Source: Bacteroidota bacterium (GTDB lineage: Bacteria > Bacteroidota > Bacteroidia > Chitinophagales > Saprospiraceae). Taken from it: DNA of 64,000 bases. This document shows, piece by piece, positions 1 through 9,541 of the stretch. A program made the position numbers and the translations under genes. Positions within the stretch are counted from its first letter, which is position 1, and each line of letters starts with the position of its first letter. The stretch lies in NCBI GenBank assembly GCA_030147525.1, contig JASBVF010000003.1, forward strand, positions 62,001 to 126,000. Reading direction: 5' to 3'. The notes beneath the pieces are model-generated. The model was not told the origin of the DNA. It saw nothing but the letters and a program-made list of their open reading frames with translations, and did no database searches.

Positions 1-2
1 GG

Positions 3-1973
3 AACCCCCAGGATGTGTTGCTCGACATTTCATCCGCTGCTGCCGGACAGGCGAATGTGGAGATTGAATGGCGCTGGACGGTGAATTTTGAGGCAAGCTG
101 GCAAATTGACGATGTTGAGTTGTTTGATAAAAACCCGCTGATGGACAACGTCGTCTGGGGCGGAGAGCCGGGCGAAGGTGACTTCAGTGGCGGACTAAAT
201 GGGTGGACCGTTTCATCGCCTGTTTTCGACACCTGCCAATGGAAATGGCTCGCTAACCCGCTGATTGACTTTCCTGACCCTGATACGTTGCCGGATGTGA
301 TCGGGTGTTCGCCCACCTATTATAATGGTGTAGCTGCGGTGAATGCGACGTTTTGCAGTGCTACTTTCGGGCCTTCTCCTTTTACAAAAAGTGCGTTGCG
401 TTCACCTTCCATTGATCTTTCCGCAGTAAGTCCGGGAACCAAACTTGCGCTTCGTTTCAGTCAATCCGTTGCAACGGGCAATGCTGCCGTGAACGAACTG
501 CCGGTAACTTCGGTGGTGGTGAGCATCGATGGAGGGCAGACGTTCATTGATACGATCTCTGCGAATCCTACGCTACCTTTCAGCCGTGGGTATTGCGGGA
601 TGACTACACTCAACTTACCCCAGGCTGTGGCCGGGAACAGTGACGTGAGGATACATTTTATTTTTTCTGGTGACATTTTTTATTGGATGATAGACGATGT
701 GACCATCGTTCGAAGGAATGATTTTGATGTCAGGCTAAGTCCACAATTCCATGCAGTTTCACAGGATTATTTAGTACCGGCAAGCCAGGTGCGGCCCATC
801 GGCTTTTTTGCCGATATTGAAAATATTGGGCAGGAACCTCTGAACCTGGTCACTGCCTTTGCTACCGTCAGCAATGACCTGACCCAGGAGATTGTTTTTA
901 GGGACACCCTTCATTTAGGGATGCTGCTGCCCGGCGAAGTCGCCGGAGATATTGCTTTTGAAAAGACATTCACCCCGCCGGCAGCTGCGGCCAGGTACAG
1001 ATGCACCTACTGGGTAGCCGCCGACGAACCTGATCAGGATTTTTCAAACAACCGGATCAGTTGGAAATTTGAAGTGACAGATTCCACATACTCGAAAGCG
1101 GCCGGGCTTTGTCAGGTCTCCGGATATTTTGCGCCCAACCAGGCATTATTGTACGAAGCGGGCACCTGTTTTTTTGTGCCAAAAGGCAGCAAAGTTGCCG
1201 CCACATCCCTGAGTTTTGCTTACAAAGAAGCCAAGGATTTGGCCAGCCCCCCTGGCGATGCTTTTCTTCAAACGGCTTTGTACCGTTGGAAAACAGACTC
1301 AACTTACGCCGATGCCAATGTGGATACCATTGCCAACTCCAATGAATACGAGCTGGTTGCCATTAACGAACACAAGGTCAAGGTTTCCGACAATAATAAA
1401 ATCATCAATGTGCCCATTGATTTTGAAAATGCAAGCATCCCGCTGGAAGACAGCACCTACTATTTTGTCACAGTCGGATATCTTAATCCGGTAGGGCCAG
1501 CCGGCCAGGAAGTTCCGTTTTTTATCGGCGGCAGTGAGGAAGTTGACTACACTTCCAGTTTCTGGCTGTCCTACCAGATGGGAATTCCGGCCTACGTATC
1601 GATGCTGCGGTTGGGAGGTGATGATTTTTTCCGTGCAAATGCCTGGGCCTTGCGGCGAATACCCTTTGTTCAACTACATGTTCAGCAAATCACGACTGCG
1701 ACGGAAAACCGTCCTTCCGTCGTTAGTTTGGAGGTGTTCCCCAACCCGGCGCAGAACTTCATCTATGTAAATGCAGATTTCGGAGGGATGCAGCGACAGG
1801 TAAGCGTAGAAATTTTTGATATTTGCGGCCGGTTGGTAAAAAGTACAACGGTGGAAAACACATTTGTCAGCCAGCTACCACTCAATGTGGGTGACCTAAG
1901 CAACGGTTCTTATACCTTGCGTGTTCTTTCAGATCATCAGGTTGGTGTTGCTAAATTGATGGTTTCAAAATGA
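3..1973 (+). CDS. T9SS-sorted secreted protein with two anchor-J (MAM-like) domains, 5' partial
   Basis: The reading frame is open to the left edge (NPQD precedes the first possible GTG start at 15), so the N-terminus and signal peptide lie outside the window; 656 residues are visible. The visible part opens at the end of one jelly-roll domain (WQIDDVELFD), followed by a second one ending YWMIDDVTIV, a CARDB-like beta domain (about residues 240-350) and a further beta-rich region. The last ~80 residues form a type A T9SS sorting domain: VFPNPAQNFIYV, then DICGRLV, then LSNGSYTLRV and a terminal KLMVSK. The protein is therefore expected to be exported and released or anchored at the cell surface; its ligand is unknown. 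The next gene has the same layout and looks like a diverged paralogue. Confidence 0.85.
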   Translation, partial: NPQDVLLDISSAAAGQANVEIEWRWTVNFEASWQIDDVELFDKNPLMDNVVWGGEPGEGDFSGGLNGWTVSSPVFDTCQWKWLANPLIDFPDPDTLPDVIGCSPTYYNGVAAVNATFCSATFGPSPFTKSALRSPSIDLSAVSPGTKLALRFSQSVATGNAAVNELPVTSVVVSIDGGQTFIDTISANPTLPFSRGYCGMTTLNLPQAVAGNSDVRIHFIFSGDIFYWMIDDVTIVRRNDFDVRLSPQFHAVSQDYLVPASQVRPIGFFADIENIGQEPLNLVTAFATVSNDLTQEIVFRDTLHLGMLLPGEVAGDIAFEKTFTPPAAAARYRCTYWVAADEPDQDFSNNRISWKFEVTDSTYSKAAGLCQVSGYFAPNQALLYEAGTCFFVPKGSKVAATSLSFAYKEAKDLASPPGDAFLQTALYRWKTDSTYADANVDTIANSNEYELVAINEHKVKVSDNNKIINVPIDFENASIPLEDSTYYFVTVGYLNPVGPAGQEVPFFIGGSEEVDYTSSFWLSYQMGIPAYVSMLRLGGDDFFRANAWALRRIPFVQLHVQQITTATENRPSVVSLEVFPNPAQNFIYVNADFGGMQRQVSVEIFDICGRLVKSTTVENTFVSQLPLNVGDLSNGSYTLRVLSDHQVGVAKLMVSK

Positions 1974-2085
1974 GCGGACGTTGAGGTGTTAAAGGTGTTT
2001 TTTAGCAAGCAACAACTCAGAATCGATCCATCGTGAAATCACCTGATATTGATAACCGCATTTTTAATTAATTAACTTACAAAAC

Positions 2086-3963
2086 ATGAAGGATTTTACA
2101 CAAAAGCTTTTTGCTTTAACAGCGTTCCTGCTGATAGGGATGACTGCATTTTCACAAGACCCTTTCTTTACGGAAGATTTCGATGGCGCACTCCCGGCTG
2201 ACTGGAAAGCCATTAAAATCGCCGGTGACAACACACCGTCTTCAAACTGGGTTTGGTCGTCAACCGGTCCTGCCGGTGGCTTTGCTATCGGAGCTATTCA
2301 GTCTACTACAGCTGCCAATGGTTTTATGCTGTTCGACTCTGACCTGAACTGTAGCGGAAATCAAAACGTATGGTTACAATCGCCAAAACTTGATCTTTCC
2401 GATAAAGACAACGTCGTTTTGCAATTTCAAACGCACTACCGCAGGTTTAATGACAGAACCTGGGTTGAAGTGAGCACGGATAGTGTGAACTGGACGCCGA
2501 TTGAAATTTTTACCGGTTTCACCAATAACATGTACGCTCACGGAGCAACAACCAACCCGGAAAACCCGGTTACTTTGACGGTGAACCTGACAGATTTTGC
2601 TGCCAATGAGCCAACTGTTTGGTTTGCATTTCATTTTCTTGCCGATCCAACAACCGTACTTTCCGGCTCTGACATTGGCTGTGGCTACAGCTGGCAGATT
2701 GATGATGTGCAACTTCTTGATTTTGATCCTACGCCGGCCAACAACCTCTCCATGGGAACGGCTTTTTACACTCCGGCAAGTTTTGCGCAGCCAGTTTCAC
2801 AAATTGCCATTGACACATTTGTGTTCTCAGCTGGTGTTTCCAACATCGGGGTTAACCTGCTTACCAATGTAGTTTTCAAGGCCACTGTAACGGATGCTGC
2901 CGGTGCAGTTTTATATCAGGACAGTACCATTCTTGCTGAAGGACTTGCTGTTGGAGGGCCGGACTCTACTATTCAGATTGGAAGCACCTGGGCTCCGGAA
3001 GTCGAAGTTGGAGACTACGAGATTACCTATGAAGTTTACAGCCTCGATGCGGAAGATGATGATGCGTCTGACAACACAATTACAGTTCCGTGGGTAGTTA
3101 CTGAAGATCTTTGGTCAAAAGAAAATTCTCCGAACCTTATTACTCGTCCGGGTGGTGACCCTGCCGACTGGGTGGTAGCGAATATCTACACAACTAGCCC
3201 GAACCTGGTGGATGATTTCGAGTTTATCGAAGCTACTTTTTACTCAGGTGTAGGCTCTACGGGCGGCAACCTGGCTGGAAAGCAGGTAGAAATTTCACTG
3301 CTGGAAGTGGTGGAAGATGTTGTTGCTCCGGGCTGGTCAGGATTTGACAACACCCTGGATTACATCTCAAACCCGGGTCTAAACCTTCGCTCGATCAATT
3401 TCCACGAATACACAACCGCTGGTAATCAGGGTTTTGAATCAACTACTTTGATTGATTTTGATGACGATGAGCCTGGCGTTCCGCTCGTACCTGGTGCAAG
3501 ATACTTCCTGTGTGCAGGTTACTCAGGCGATTTCAGAGGGATGACCAACGGTTTCAGCACAGAAATTGACTACCAGCGTGTTTTTTCAACGGTGATTTAC
3601 ATTGCTGACGATCAATGGTACAACGTTGGTTTCGGTTCAGAATATGCCGCAGCTTTACGTCTGAAAATTCAACTGGCTAACGTAAATGACGCTTCTGAAA
3701 GAACACTTTCAGACAACGTGCTGAGCTACTTCCCGAACCCTGCTACTGACAAACTTAACGTTCAGTTGAAATTTGAAAAACCTGAAGTTGCTAACGTCAC
3801 TTTGGCTGACATGAACGGCAGAGTCATTCTCATCGATGAAATGACTGGTGTTACGGAAGCCAGCCGTCAGTACGACGTGTCAAAACTTCCTGCGGGCACT
3901 TACCTCGTTCGGGTAGCGACTAAAGAAGGTACCAAAACAAAGAAATTTGTGGTAGTACGCTAA
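2086..3963 (+). CDS. T9SS-sorted secreted protein with anchor-J domain
   Basis: This 625-residue protein starts with a clear signal peptide (MKDFTQKLFALTAFLLIGMTAFSQ). It continues with one jelly-roll/anchor-J domain (about residues 25-210, closing with SWQIDDVQLLD), a CARDB-like domain (about 230-340, ending DNTITVPWVV), a long beta region, and a type A T9SS sorting domain (SYFPNPATDKLNV, DMNGRVI, LPAGTYLVRV, terminal KKFVVVR). The upstream gene shares the order jelly roll, CARDB-like, unknown beta domain, sorting domain. No enzyme motif is visible, so a surface adhesin or binding role is only a guess. A strong intrinsic terminator follows the stop codon. No exact TAnnTTTG box is visible in the 112-bp gap upstream, so co-transcription with the preceding gene is possible. 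Confidence 0.88.
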   Translation: MKDFTQKLFALTAFLLIGMTAFSQDPFFTEDFDGALPADWKAIKIAGDNTPSSNWVWSSTGPAGGFAIGAIQSTTAANGFMLFDSDLNCSGNQNVWLQSPKLDLSDKDNVVLQFQTHYRRFNDRTWVEVSTDSVNWTPIEIFTGFTNNMYAHGATTNPENPVTLTVNLTDFAANEPTVWFAFHFLADPTTVLSGSDIGCGYSWQIDDVQLLDFDPTPANNLSMGTAFYTPASFAQPVSQIAIDTFVFSAGVSNIGVNLLTNVVFKATVTDAAGAVLYQDSTILAEGLAVGGPDSTIQIGSTWAPEVEVGDYEITYEVYSLDAEDDDASDNTITVPWVVTEDLWSKENSPNLITRPGGDPADWVVANIYTTSPNLVDDFEFIEATFYSGVGSTGGNLAGKQVEISLLEVVEDVVAPGWSGFDNTLDYISNPGLNLRSINFHEYTTAGNQGFESTTLIDFDDDEPGVPLVPGARYFLCAGYSGDFRGMTNGFSTEIDYQRVFSTVIYIADDQWYNVGFGSEYAAALRLKIQLANVNDASERTLSDNVLSYFPNPATDKLNVQLKFEKPEVANVTLADMNGRVILIDEMTGVTEASRQYDVSKLPAGTYLVRVATKEGTKTKKFVVVR

Positions 3964-4010
3964 TTTTGTTGTGATACTCTCGTAGGTTACACTTAATCAA
4001 GTGTGAAAAG

Positions 4011-4044
4011 GCCACCCGGTTGAAATCCGCCGGGTGGCTTTTTT
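4011..4044 (+). terminator. Rho-independent terminator
   Basis: A perfect 9-bp GC-rich stem (GCCACCCGG at 4011-4019 pairs with CCGGGTGGC at 4030-4038) with a 10-nt loop is followed directly by six T residues (4039-4044). It closes the transcription unit of the T9SS protein ending at 3963. Confidence 0.9.
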
Positions 4045-4140
4045 CATTAAAAAAGCTGGCAGCCCTTCTTCCGGACTTTTTCGTTTTTTTAAAACAACTT
4101 TGGTAAGTTTGGCGAATTGTTCACGTCTAAATTTTACCTG

Positions 4141-5430
4141 ATGTCCAACCGCCGTAACTTCCTCCGCAACGTGGCCGCAACCGCCGGCTCTTTTGCATTC
4201 ACACCATTTTTCAGTACAGCTCAGGGTGAAAACCTGCTGCGAAGCATCGAAGCGAAAGCCTTCAAAACGGCTGCAGAGACGGCAGATGATGAAGATTTCT
4301 GGTTTTATGTGCGGCAGGCTTACACCGTATCAGCCAATATCGTTAATCTGAATAATGGCGGCGTTTCACCCCAGCCAAGGGTGGTGCAGGAGGCGGTAGA
4401 ACGCTACAATCAACTCAGCAACGAAGCTCCCAGCTACTACATGTGGCGCATCCTCGATCAGGGAAGGGAGCCGTTGCGAATGAAACTGGCCGGGCTGGCA
4501 GGCGTCTCACCGGATGAAATTGCCATCAACCGAAACTCTTCCGAGGCGTTGGAAACCATCATTTTCGGTCTGCGGCTGAAGGCCGGCGACGAAGTGGTCC
4601 TCACCAAACAGGACTACCCGAACATGATCAACGCCTGGAAGCAGCGGGCACTACGGGACGGAATTGTATTGAAATGGTTGAATTTCGATTTTCCCATCGA
4701 AGATAAACAGCAGATTGTCAAGGCTTTCAGCGATGCATTCACCTCTAAAACCCGGGTCGTTCACATCACCCACATGATCAACTGGAACGGGCAAATTCTA
4801 CCTGCGAAGGAAATTGCTGCGGAGGCTCATAGAAGGGGGATCGAAGTACTGGTGGATGCAGCGCATACCTTTGCTCACCTGAATTATAAAATACCGGAGC
4901 TGGATTGTGATTACTTCGGAACGAGTTTACACAAATGGCTTTGTGCTCCGTTCGGCAGCGGGATGCTGTACGTCAAAAAAGAAAAAATCAAAAACCTGTT
5001 CCCGCTTTTTGCCGGTGACCATCCTGAAAGCGAGGACATTCGCAAATTTGAAAACCTGGGTACCCGTTCCTTTGCCATAGAGCAAGCCATTGGCCAGGCG
5101 GTGGATTTTCATGAAATGATTGGTTCCGAGCGAAAGCAGGAGCGGCTTCAGTTTTTAAAAAAATACTGGACGGAGCAAGCCCTGCAACTTCCAAAAGTCA
5201 GCCTGGGAACTTCGCTGAAAAAAGGCTACTCGTGCGCTATCGCATTGCTGAGGGTGGAAGGGAAGGAACCGGGCGAAATAGCACAGTTTCTTTTCGAGCA
5301 GTACAAGATTCATTCCGTGGCCATCAATTGGGAAAATATCCACGGAGTGAGGATCACACCCAACGTTTACACAACCCTGCATGACCTCGACCGCCTTGTG
5401 CAGGCCATCCAAGATTTGACCAAAACCTAA
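4141..5430 (+). CDS. Aminotransferase class V (isopenicillin N epimerase-like), Tat-type leader
   Basis: This is a fold-type I PLP-dependent enzyme of the class V aminotransferase/cysteine desulfurase superfamily. I chose the ATG at 4141 (429 residues) over the in-frame TTG at 4117, because it places a twin-arginine-type leader (SNRRNFLRNVAATAG) at the very N-terminus. Visible family marks are INRNSSEALETII (PLP phosphate region), VDAAHTFAHL (the Asp that holds the pyridine nitrogen) and TSLHKWLCAPFGSGMLY, whose Lys is the expected Schiff-base residue. The leader suggests periplasmic export in folded form with cofactor bound, which is common for this Bacteroidota subgroup. The substrate cannot be told from sequence. 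A near-match -7 box (CAACTTTG, 4095-4102) lies about 39 bp upstream of the start. Confidence 0.85.
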   Translation: MSNRRNFLRNVAATAGSFAFTPFFSTAQGENLLRSIEAKAFKTAAETADDEDFWFYVRQAYTVSANIVNLNNGGVSPQPRVVQEAVERYNQLSNEAPSYYMWRILDQGREPLRMKLAGLAGVSPDEIAINRNSSEALETIIFGLRLKAGDEVVLTKQDYPNMINAWKQRALRDGIVLKWLNFDFPIEDKQQIVKAFSDAFTSKTRVVHITHMINWNGQILPAKEIAAEAHRRGIEVLVDAAHTFAHLNYKIPELDCDYFGTSLHKWLCAPFGSGMLYVKKEKIKNLFPLFAGDHPESEDIRKFENLGTRSFAIEQAIGQAVDFHEMIGSERKQERLQFLKKYWTEQALQLPKVSLGTSLKKGYSCAIALLRVEGKEPGEIAQFLFEQYKIHSVAINWENIHGVRITPNVYTTLHDLDRLVQAIQDLTKT

Positions 5431-5450
5431 CATGAAGCTTAAATAATTTT

Positions 5451-5458
5451 TACCTTTG
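5451..5458 (+). promoter_or_regulatory. Bacteroidota -7 promoter box for slyD-like gene
   Basis: TACCTTTG is an exact match to the Bacteroidota -7 consensus TAnnTTTG. It lies just after the stop of the aminotransferase gene and about 70 bp before the FKBP start. No well-placed -33 TTTG is seen. Confidence 0.6.
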
Positions 5459-5528
5459 CGGCCAATTTTAAAACGGATGAGCGCAGGATTCACTTAAAAT
5501 TCTAACTCATCGCTTACTTTCAAATACA

Positions 5529-6035
5529 ATGACAATAACAAAAAATACCGTAGTCTCCGTGCACTACCGCCTGCAGGAAGACAATGCAACCGGTGAGTTG
5601 GTGGAAGAAACATTTGGCAGCGATCCGCTCGTGTTCCTTTTCGGAGCCGGCCAGATGATTCCCGAATTCGAACGCCAGTTGGAAGGAAAGAAAATTGGAG
5701 ACAATTTCTCTTTTGGCATCAAAAGCGCCGAAGCCTACGGTGAATTCAACCCCGAAGCAGTGGTCATGTTACCAACTGAAACGTTTGTCGTAGATGGCAA
5801 ACTGGCTGAAGATTTACTCGTGCCCGGCAACATGATTCCGATGTCGGATGGCAGAGGGAATCGCATGAATGGCGTTGTGCAGGAAGTTTCTGAGGAGGGT
5901 GTAACGCTTGATTTCAACCACCCGATGGCTGGTCAGGATTTGTTTTTTACCGTGCAGGTAGAAGCTATCCGGGATGCTTCCGAAGAAGAAATTTCTCATG
6001 GCCACGTACACGGCCCCGGCGGACATCACCACTAA
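5529..6035 (+). CDS. slyD: FKBP-type peptidyl-prolyl cis-trans isomerase, SlyD-like
   Basis: This 168-residue protein has the SlyD layout. An N-terminal FKBP half-domain (VSVHYRL, then PLVFLFGAGQMIPEFERQLEGKKIGD) is followed by an insert-in-flap chaperone domain (about residues 72-128) and the closing FKBP strand (FTVQVEAIRDAS). It ends in a histidine-rich tail (HGHVHGPGGHHH) of the kind that binds nickel or other divalent metals in SlyD. The reaction is cis-trans isomerisation of prolyl bonds in folding proteins. There is no signal peptide, so it is cytoplasmic. It has its own -7 box and its own terminator and so appears monocistronic. Confidence 0.92.
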   Translation: MTITKNTVVSVHYRLQEDNATGELVEETFGSDPLVFLFGAGQMIPEFERQLEGKKIGDNFSFGIKSAEAYGEFNPEAVVMLPTETFVVDGKLAEDLLVPGNMIPMSDGRGNRMNGVVQEVSEEGVTLDFNHPMAGQDLFFTVQVEAIRDASEEEISHGHVHGPGGHHH

Positions 6036-6057
6036 CGTTTGGTGTTTTCACAGATAA

Positions 6058-6097
6058 AAGCAGGCGGTGGTGAGTAACCATTGCCTGCTTTTTTTTT
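6058..6097 (+). terminator. Rho-independent terminator after slyD-like gene
   Basis: An 8-bp stem (AAGCAGGC at 6058-6065 with GCCTGCTT at 6083-6090) is followed by an uninterrupted T run to 6097, 23 bp after the FKBP stop codon. Confidence 0.85.
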
Positions 6098-6195
6098 AGG
6101 GACCCTCTTTTTCAGGAAAACAGAAGGTGGATGTTGATGGTAAAAATAAAGTGAGGATAAAACTTGCGTCATTTACACTTGTTTGACAACCAGAA

Positions 6196-6227
6196 TTTGG
6201 GTGATGCGGTTAACCTTGCTAATTTTG
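6196..6227 (+). promoter_or_regulatory. Promoter of the ccmE-ccmF operon
   Basis: A -33 TTTG (6196-6199) and an exact -7 box TAATTTTG (6220-6227) are separated by 20 bp, the usual spacing in Bacteroidota. Transcription should start near 6234, which leaves a very short leader before the ATG at 6245 and argues against the longer in-frame start at 6164. Confidence 0.75.
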
Positions 6228-6244
6228 TCAAAATTTCACTACCA

Positions 6245-6643
6245 ATGAAAAAAATATATATCGTCGCTGTTGTCATGATTGCCGTCGCTATCGGATTGCT
6301 GACCAATGCATCCAGCGATGTCAGCACCTATTCAAGCTTTGAAGATGCCCGTATGGCCGAAAAAGTCGTGAAAGTGGCAGGTCAACTGTCCAAGGACAAG
6401 GAAATGATTTACGATCCGGCTGTGAACGCTAATATTTTCACTTTTTACATCAAAGACATGAAAGGGGAGGAGCGCAAAGTGATTCTGAACGCTGCTAAAC
6501 CGCAGGATTTTGAAAAATCCGAACAGATCGTTGTGACCGGAAAAATGAAAGGCGATGATTTCGTTGCCAGCGAAGTTTTGATGAAATGCCCTTCAAAATA
6601 CAAGGACGAAGAGGTTTACATTAAATCTGAGAAAGGCAGCTAA
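6245..6643 (+). CDS. ccmE: Cytochrome c maturation heme chaperone CcmE, CxxxY type
   Basis: CcmE holds heme covalently on the periplasmic side and hands it to the CcmF synthetase for attachment to apocytochrome c. The chosen start (6245, 132 residues) gives a short N-terminus followed at once by one membrane anchor (MKKIYIVAVVMIAVAIGLLT) and an OB-fold domain. In proteobacterial CcmE the heme is bound by His in an HxxxY motif; here that place reads CPSKY, so the ligand residue is Cys (CxxxY variant). The gene lies 34 bp upstream of ccmF, with its own promoter in front, so the two are co-transcribed. A longer frame from 6164 exists but would begin upstream of the promoter's expected start point. 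Confidence 0.88.
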   Translation: MKKIYIVAVVMIAVAIGLLTNASSDVSTYSSFEDARMAEKVVKVAGQLSKDKEMIYDPAVNANIFTFYIKDMKGEERKVILNAAKPQDFEKSEQIVVTGKMKGDDFVASEVLMKCPSKYKDEEVYIKSEKGS

Positions 6644-6677
6644 AGCTTTCCGGTAAACACCTGCTTGAAAACTAACC

Positions 6678-9500
6678 ATGGAAGAAATCCAATACATCGG
6701 CGAATTACTTTTGCCAAAATACATCGGTCATTTTGCCATAACATTTGGTTTTGTGACAAGCCTGCTGGCCGTAGCGGGCTATTTTTTTGCTACTCAACGC
6801 CGAAACCAGCCGGAAGCGGCTACCTGGAACAAGATCGGCCGGGCCGGCTTCTGGCTGCATGGCCTGAGTGTGCTGGCCGTGATCGGCACCATTTTTTTCA
6901 TCCTGATTGAAAAGCGGTACGAATACGCATACGCCCAAAAAGTCGTATCCGATGACCTGCCGTTCAAGTATATTTTTTCCGCTTTTTGGCAGGAGCAGGA
7001 GGGTAGCTTCCTGCTTTGGGCGTTCTGGCACGTGGTGCTTGGCTGGATTCTGATGTACCGGGCTAAGAAATGGGAGGCCCCCGTCCTGGCGGTGCTGGCG
7101 CTTATTCAGGCGTTCATCATGTCCATGATCCTGGGGATTCATTTTACGGATGAATTTAAAATCGGCAGCAATCCATTGCTGTTGCTGCGGGATACGATGG
7201 ATATTCCGCTTTTTCAAAATGCTGACTACGTCGCCCTGTTGCAAGGCAATGGTCTGAATCCGCTGCTGCAAAATTACTGGATGACTATCCACCCTCCAAC
7301 ACTGTTCCTTGGCTTTGCTTCAACGGCGGTTCCGTTTTGTTATGCTGTGGCCGGACTTTGGATGCGTGAGCACAAAGAATGGCTCAAGCCAGTCTTTCCA
7401 TGGGTCTTGTTCTCCGGCGCCATTTTGGGTACCGGTATTCTGATGGGAGGCGCATGGGCTTACGAGGCACTGAGTTTTGGTGGTTACTGGGCTTGGGATC
7501 CCGTTGAAAACACTTCCCTCGTGCCATGGATTACCCTCGTGGCAGGCATTCACACGCATCTGATCGCAAGGAGTACGGGTTACTCTTACAAGTCAACCTA
7601 CATTTTTTACATGTTGACTTTCGTCCTCATCCTGTATTCGACTTTCCTGACGAGAAGCGGAGTGCTGGGCGACACTTCCGTCCATGCCTTCACGGAAATG
7701 GGACTGGAAAATCAGTTGCTGCTGTTTATACTGACTTTCACCCTCATGGGAGGCGTGTTGATGTTTTTGAGAAATAAAGAAATACCTGCCCCTCAAAAAG
7801 AAGAAGCTTTTTCATCCAAAGAATTCTGGATGTTCATCGGCTCGCTGGTGCTGCTTTTTTCGGCGGTTTTGATCACGATTTCCACTTCGCTTCCGGTTTT
7901 TAATAAAATGATTCAGGCATTTAATCCTGAATTCAAAGGATACACCCTGACTGATCCGGTGGCGCACCACAACAAGTACCAACTTTGGATCGGTGTTTTT
8001 ATCGGCCTGCTTTCCGGCGGCGTTCAGTTTTTGCGATACAAAGAATTTAACTGGCCGGGTAATGCCCGTAAGTTTGCGAAGCACACAGCAATCGCCGCCG
8101 CCGCATCGATCGTGCTGACGATTGCCACCAGTTTTTGGATTCAACTTGGTCAATGGCAATTCTGGTTGTTGACCTTCAGCGGTTATTTTGCGGTAGCGAG
8201 CAACATCGACTATTTGGCGTCCTTCATAAAAGGCAATCTGAAACAGGCCGGCTCAGTGTTGGCGCACATTGGTTTTGGATTGATGATCGTTGGCGTGGTA
8301 GCATCAGGTTTGAATAAACAAAATATCTCCAGCAATCCCATGGCGCAAGCCGGTCTGCTCGATGATGACATGATTGAGAAAAACGTTTTGCTGTTCAAGG
8401 ATGTCCCGATGTACATGAGCGGCTACCGGGTAACTTACAGCAACGATACCCTGATAGGCAATCTTCGTACTTTCCGGGTGGATTATGAAAAGCTGGACGA
8501 GAATGGTGACGTGAAAGAATCTTTTGCAGTGTTTCCTGCTGCCGTCTATAACAACCAGGTTAGTGAAGTGGTGGCTTACAATCCTTCCACCAAGCGGTAC
8601 CTTGGCAAAGATATTTTTACCCACATTGCCACCCTGCCGAGGCGGGAAGCAGACTTCAAATTTGCCAAGGAACAGGATGACAGTTTGAAATACCAGACCA
8701 TCTTGCTGAGCAATGAACCGGTTACACTGTATGATACTGTCGAGACACAATCTGGCGGCCGAACCGTCATTGAATCCAGCGTTTTCATCGAAAGCATCAA
8801 TTACAAGCCTGAGCATCATGACTTTGTACCGCAGGAAGGCGACTTTGCGGCCAGTGTGAAAATCGGTTTTGAAAAAGGCGATACTGTATTTTATGCCGAA
8901 CCGCTGATTTACCTGCGCGGGCAGCTCTGGGGCTCGTATCCGGTGCAGATGAATGACCTTTCGATAAAAGTAAGATTGCCGGAGGAAGCGCTTTTCCGTT
9001 TACTGGAATCAGAGACAAATCTTGATTATCAGCAATTTACTTTCCGGCAAGGTGAATCCATCAACCTGGATGGACGGCAAATCACCTTCGCAGGGGTCAA
9101 TAAAAATCCGAAAATTGAGCAGCAGGAAGGCGATGTGGCAGTCGCTGCGGTTTTGGAGGTAACAGATGAAAAGAAGGAAAAAACCTGGACAGCTGAACCG
9201 GTTTTCCTCATTCGGGAAGGCAAAATCATGACACCCAAAGATGAAATTCCGGCGCTCGGCCTGCATTTTTATCTCTCAAAAATTAACCCGGACACCGAAA
9301 CTTTTGAGGTGATGATCGCCCGCAAGGAGCAGGCTGCCATCAACACGTTGCCGGTCGAAATTGCCAAAAAATCGTACCGTACCGACTACATCGTGCTGGA
9401 GGCAATCGTATTCCCCGGCATCAATTTCTTCTGGGCCGGCACGATACTGATGATGCTGGGCCTTACGGTCAGTATGTTTTACCGCATGAGAAGCAAATAA
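6678..9500 (+). CDS. ccmF: Cytochrome c heme lyase CcmF/CcsA-type
   Basis: This 940-residue polytopic membrane protein belongs to the heme handling family. The tryptophan-rich WWD signature is seen as GGYWAWDPVENTSLVPW (about residues 265-281). Many membrane segments fill residues 10-530. A large soluble, presumably periplasmic, domain occupies about 560-905, and a last membrane segment closes the protein (INFFWAGTILMMLGLTVSMFY). It should ligate heme delivered by CcmE to CxxCH motifs of apocytochromes. It is longer than typical proteobacterial CcmF (about 650 residues) because of the expanded C-terminal soluble domain; this appears usual for Bacteroidota. The next gene starts 41 bp downstream in the same direction. 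Confidence 0.93.
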   Translation: MEEIQYIGELLLPKYIGHFAITFGFVTSLLAVAGYFFATQRRNQPEAATWNKIGRAGFWLHGLSVLAVIGTIFFILIEKRYEYAYAQKVVSDDLPFKYIFSAFWQEQEGSFLLWAFWHVVLGWILMYRAKKWEAPVLAVLALIQAFIMSMILGIHFTDEFKIGSNPLLLLRDTMDIPLFQNADYVALLQGNGLNPLLQNYWMTIHPPTLFLGFASTAVPFCYAVAGLWMREHKEWLKPVFPWVLFSGAILGTGILMGGAWAYEALSFGGYWAWDPVENTSLVPWITLVAGIHTHLIARSTGYSYKSTYIFYMLTFVLILYSTFLTRSGVLGDTSVHAFTEMGLENQLLLFILTFTLMGGVLMFLRNKEIPAPQKEEAFSSKEFWMFIGSLVLLFSAVLITISTSLPVFNKMIQAFNPEFKGYTLTDPVAHHNKYQLWIGVFIGLLSGGVQFLRYKEFNWPGNARKFAKHTAIAAAASIVLTIATSFWIQLGQWQFWLLTFSGYFAVASNIDYLASFIKGNLKQAGSVLAHIGFGLMIVGVVASGLNKQNISSNPMAQAGLLDDDMIEKNVLLFKDVPMYMSGYRVTYSNDTLIGNLRTFRVDYEKLDENGDVKESFAVFPAAVYNNQVSEVVAYNPSTKRYLGKDIFTHIATLPRREADFKFAKEQDDSLKYQTILLSNEPVTLYDTVETQSGGRTVIESSVFIESINYKPEHHDFVPQEGDFAASVKIGFEKGDTVFYAEPLIYLRGQLWGSYPVQMNDLSIKVRLPEEALFRLLESETNLDYQQFTFRQGESINLDGRQITFAGVNKNPKIEQQEGDVAVAAVLEVTDEKKEKTWTAEPVFLIREGKIMTPKDEIPALGLHFYLSKINPDTETFEVMIARKEQAAINTLPVEIAKKSYRTDYIVLEAIVFPGINFFWAGTILMMLGLTVSMFYRMRSK

Positions 9501-9541
9501 TCCGACGATAGCGGAGGAAGCACCATTTTCAAACTGGAACC

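Noticed and set aside
4117-4140. Upstream TTG start for the class V aminotransferase
   Set aside because: It would bury the twin-arginine-type leader behind eight extra residues and sits too near the likely promoter.
6164-6244. Longer N-terminus for CcmE
   Set aside because: The promoter at 6196-6227 lies inside the extension, and the ATG at 6245 gives the expected short N-terminus and membrane anchor.
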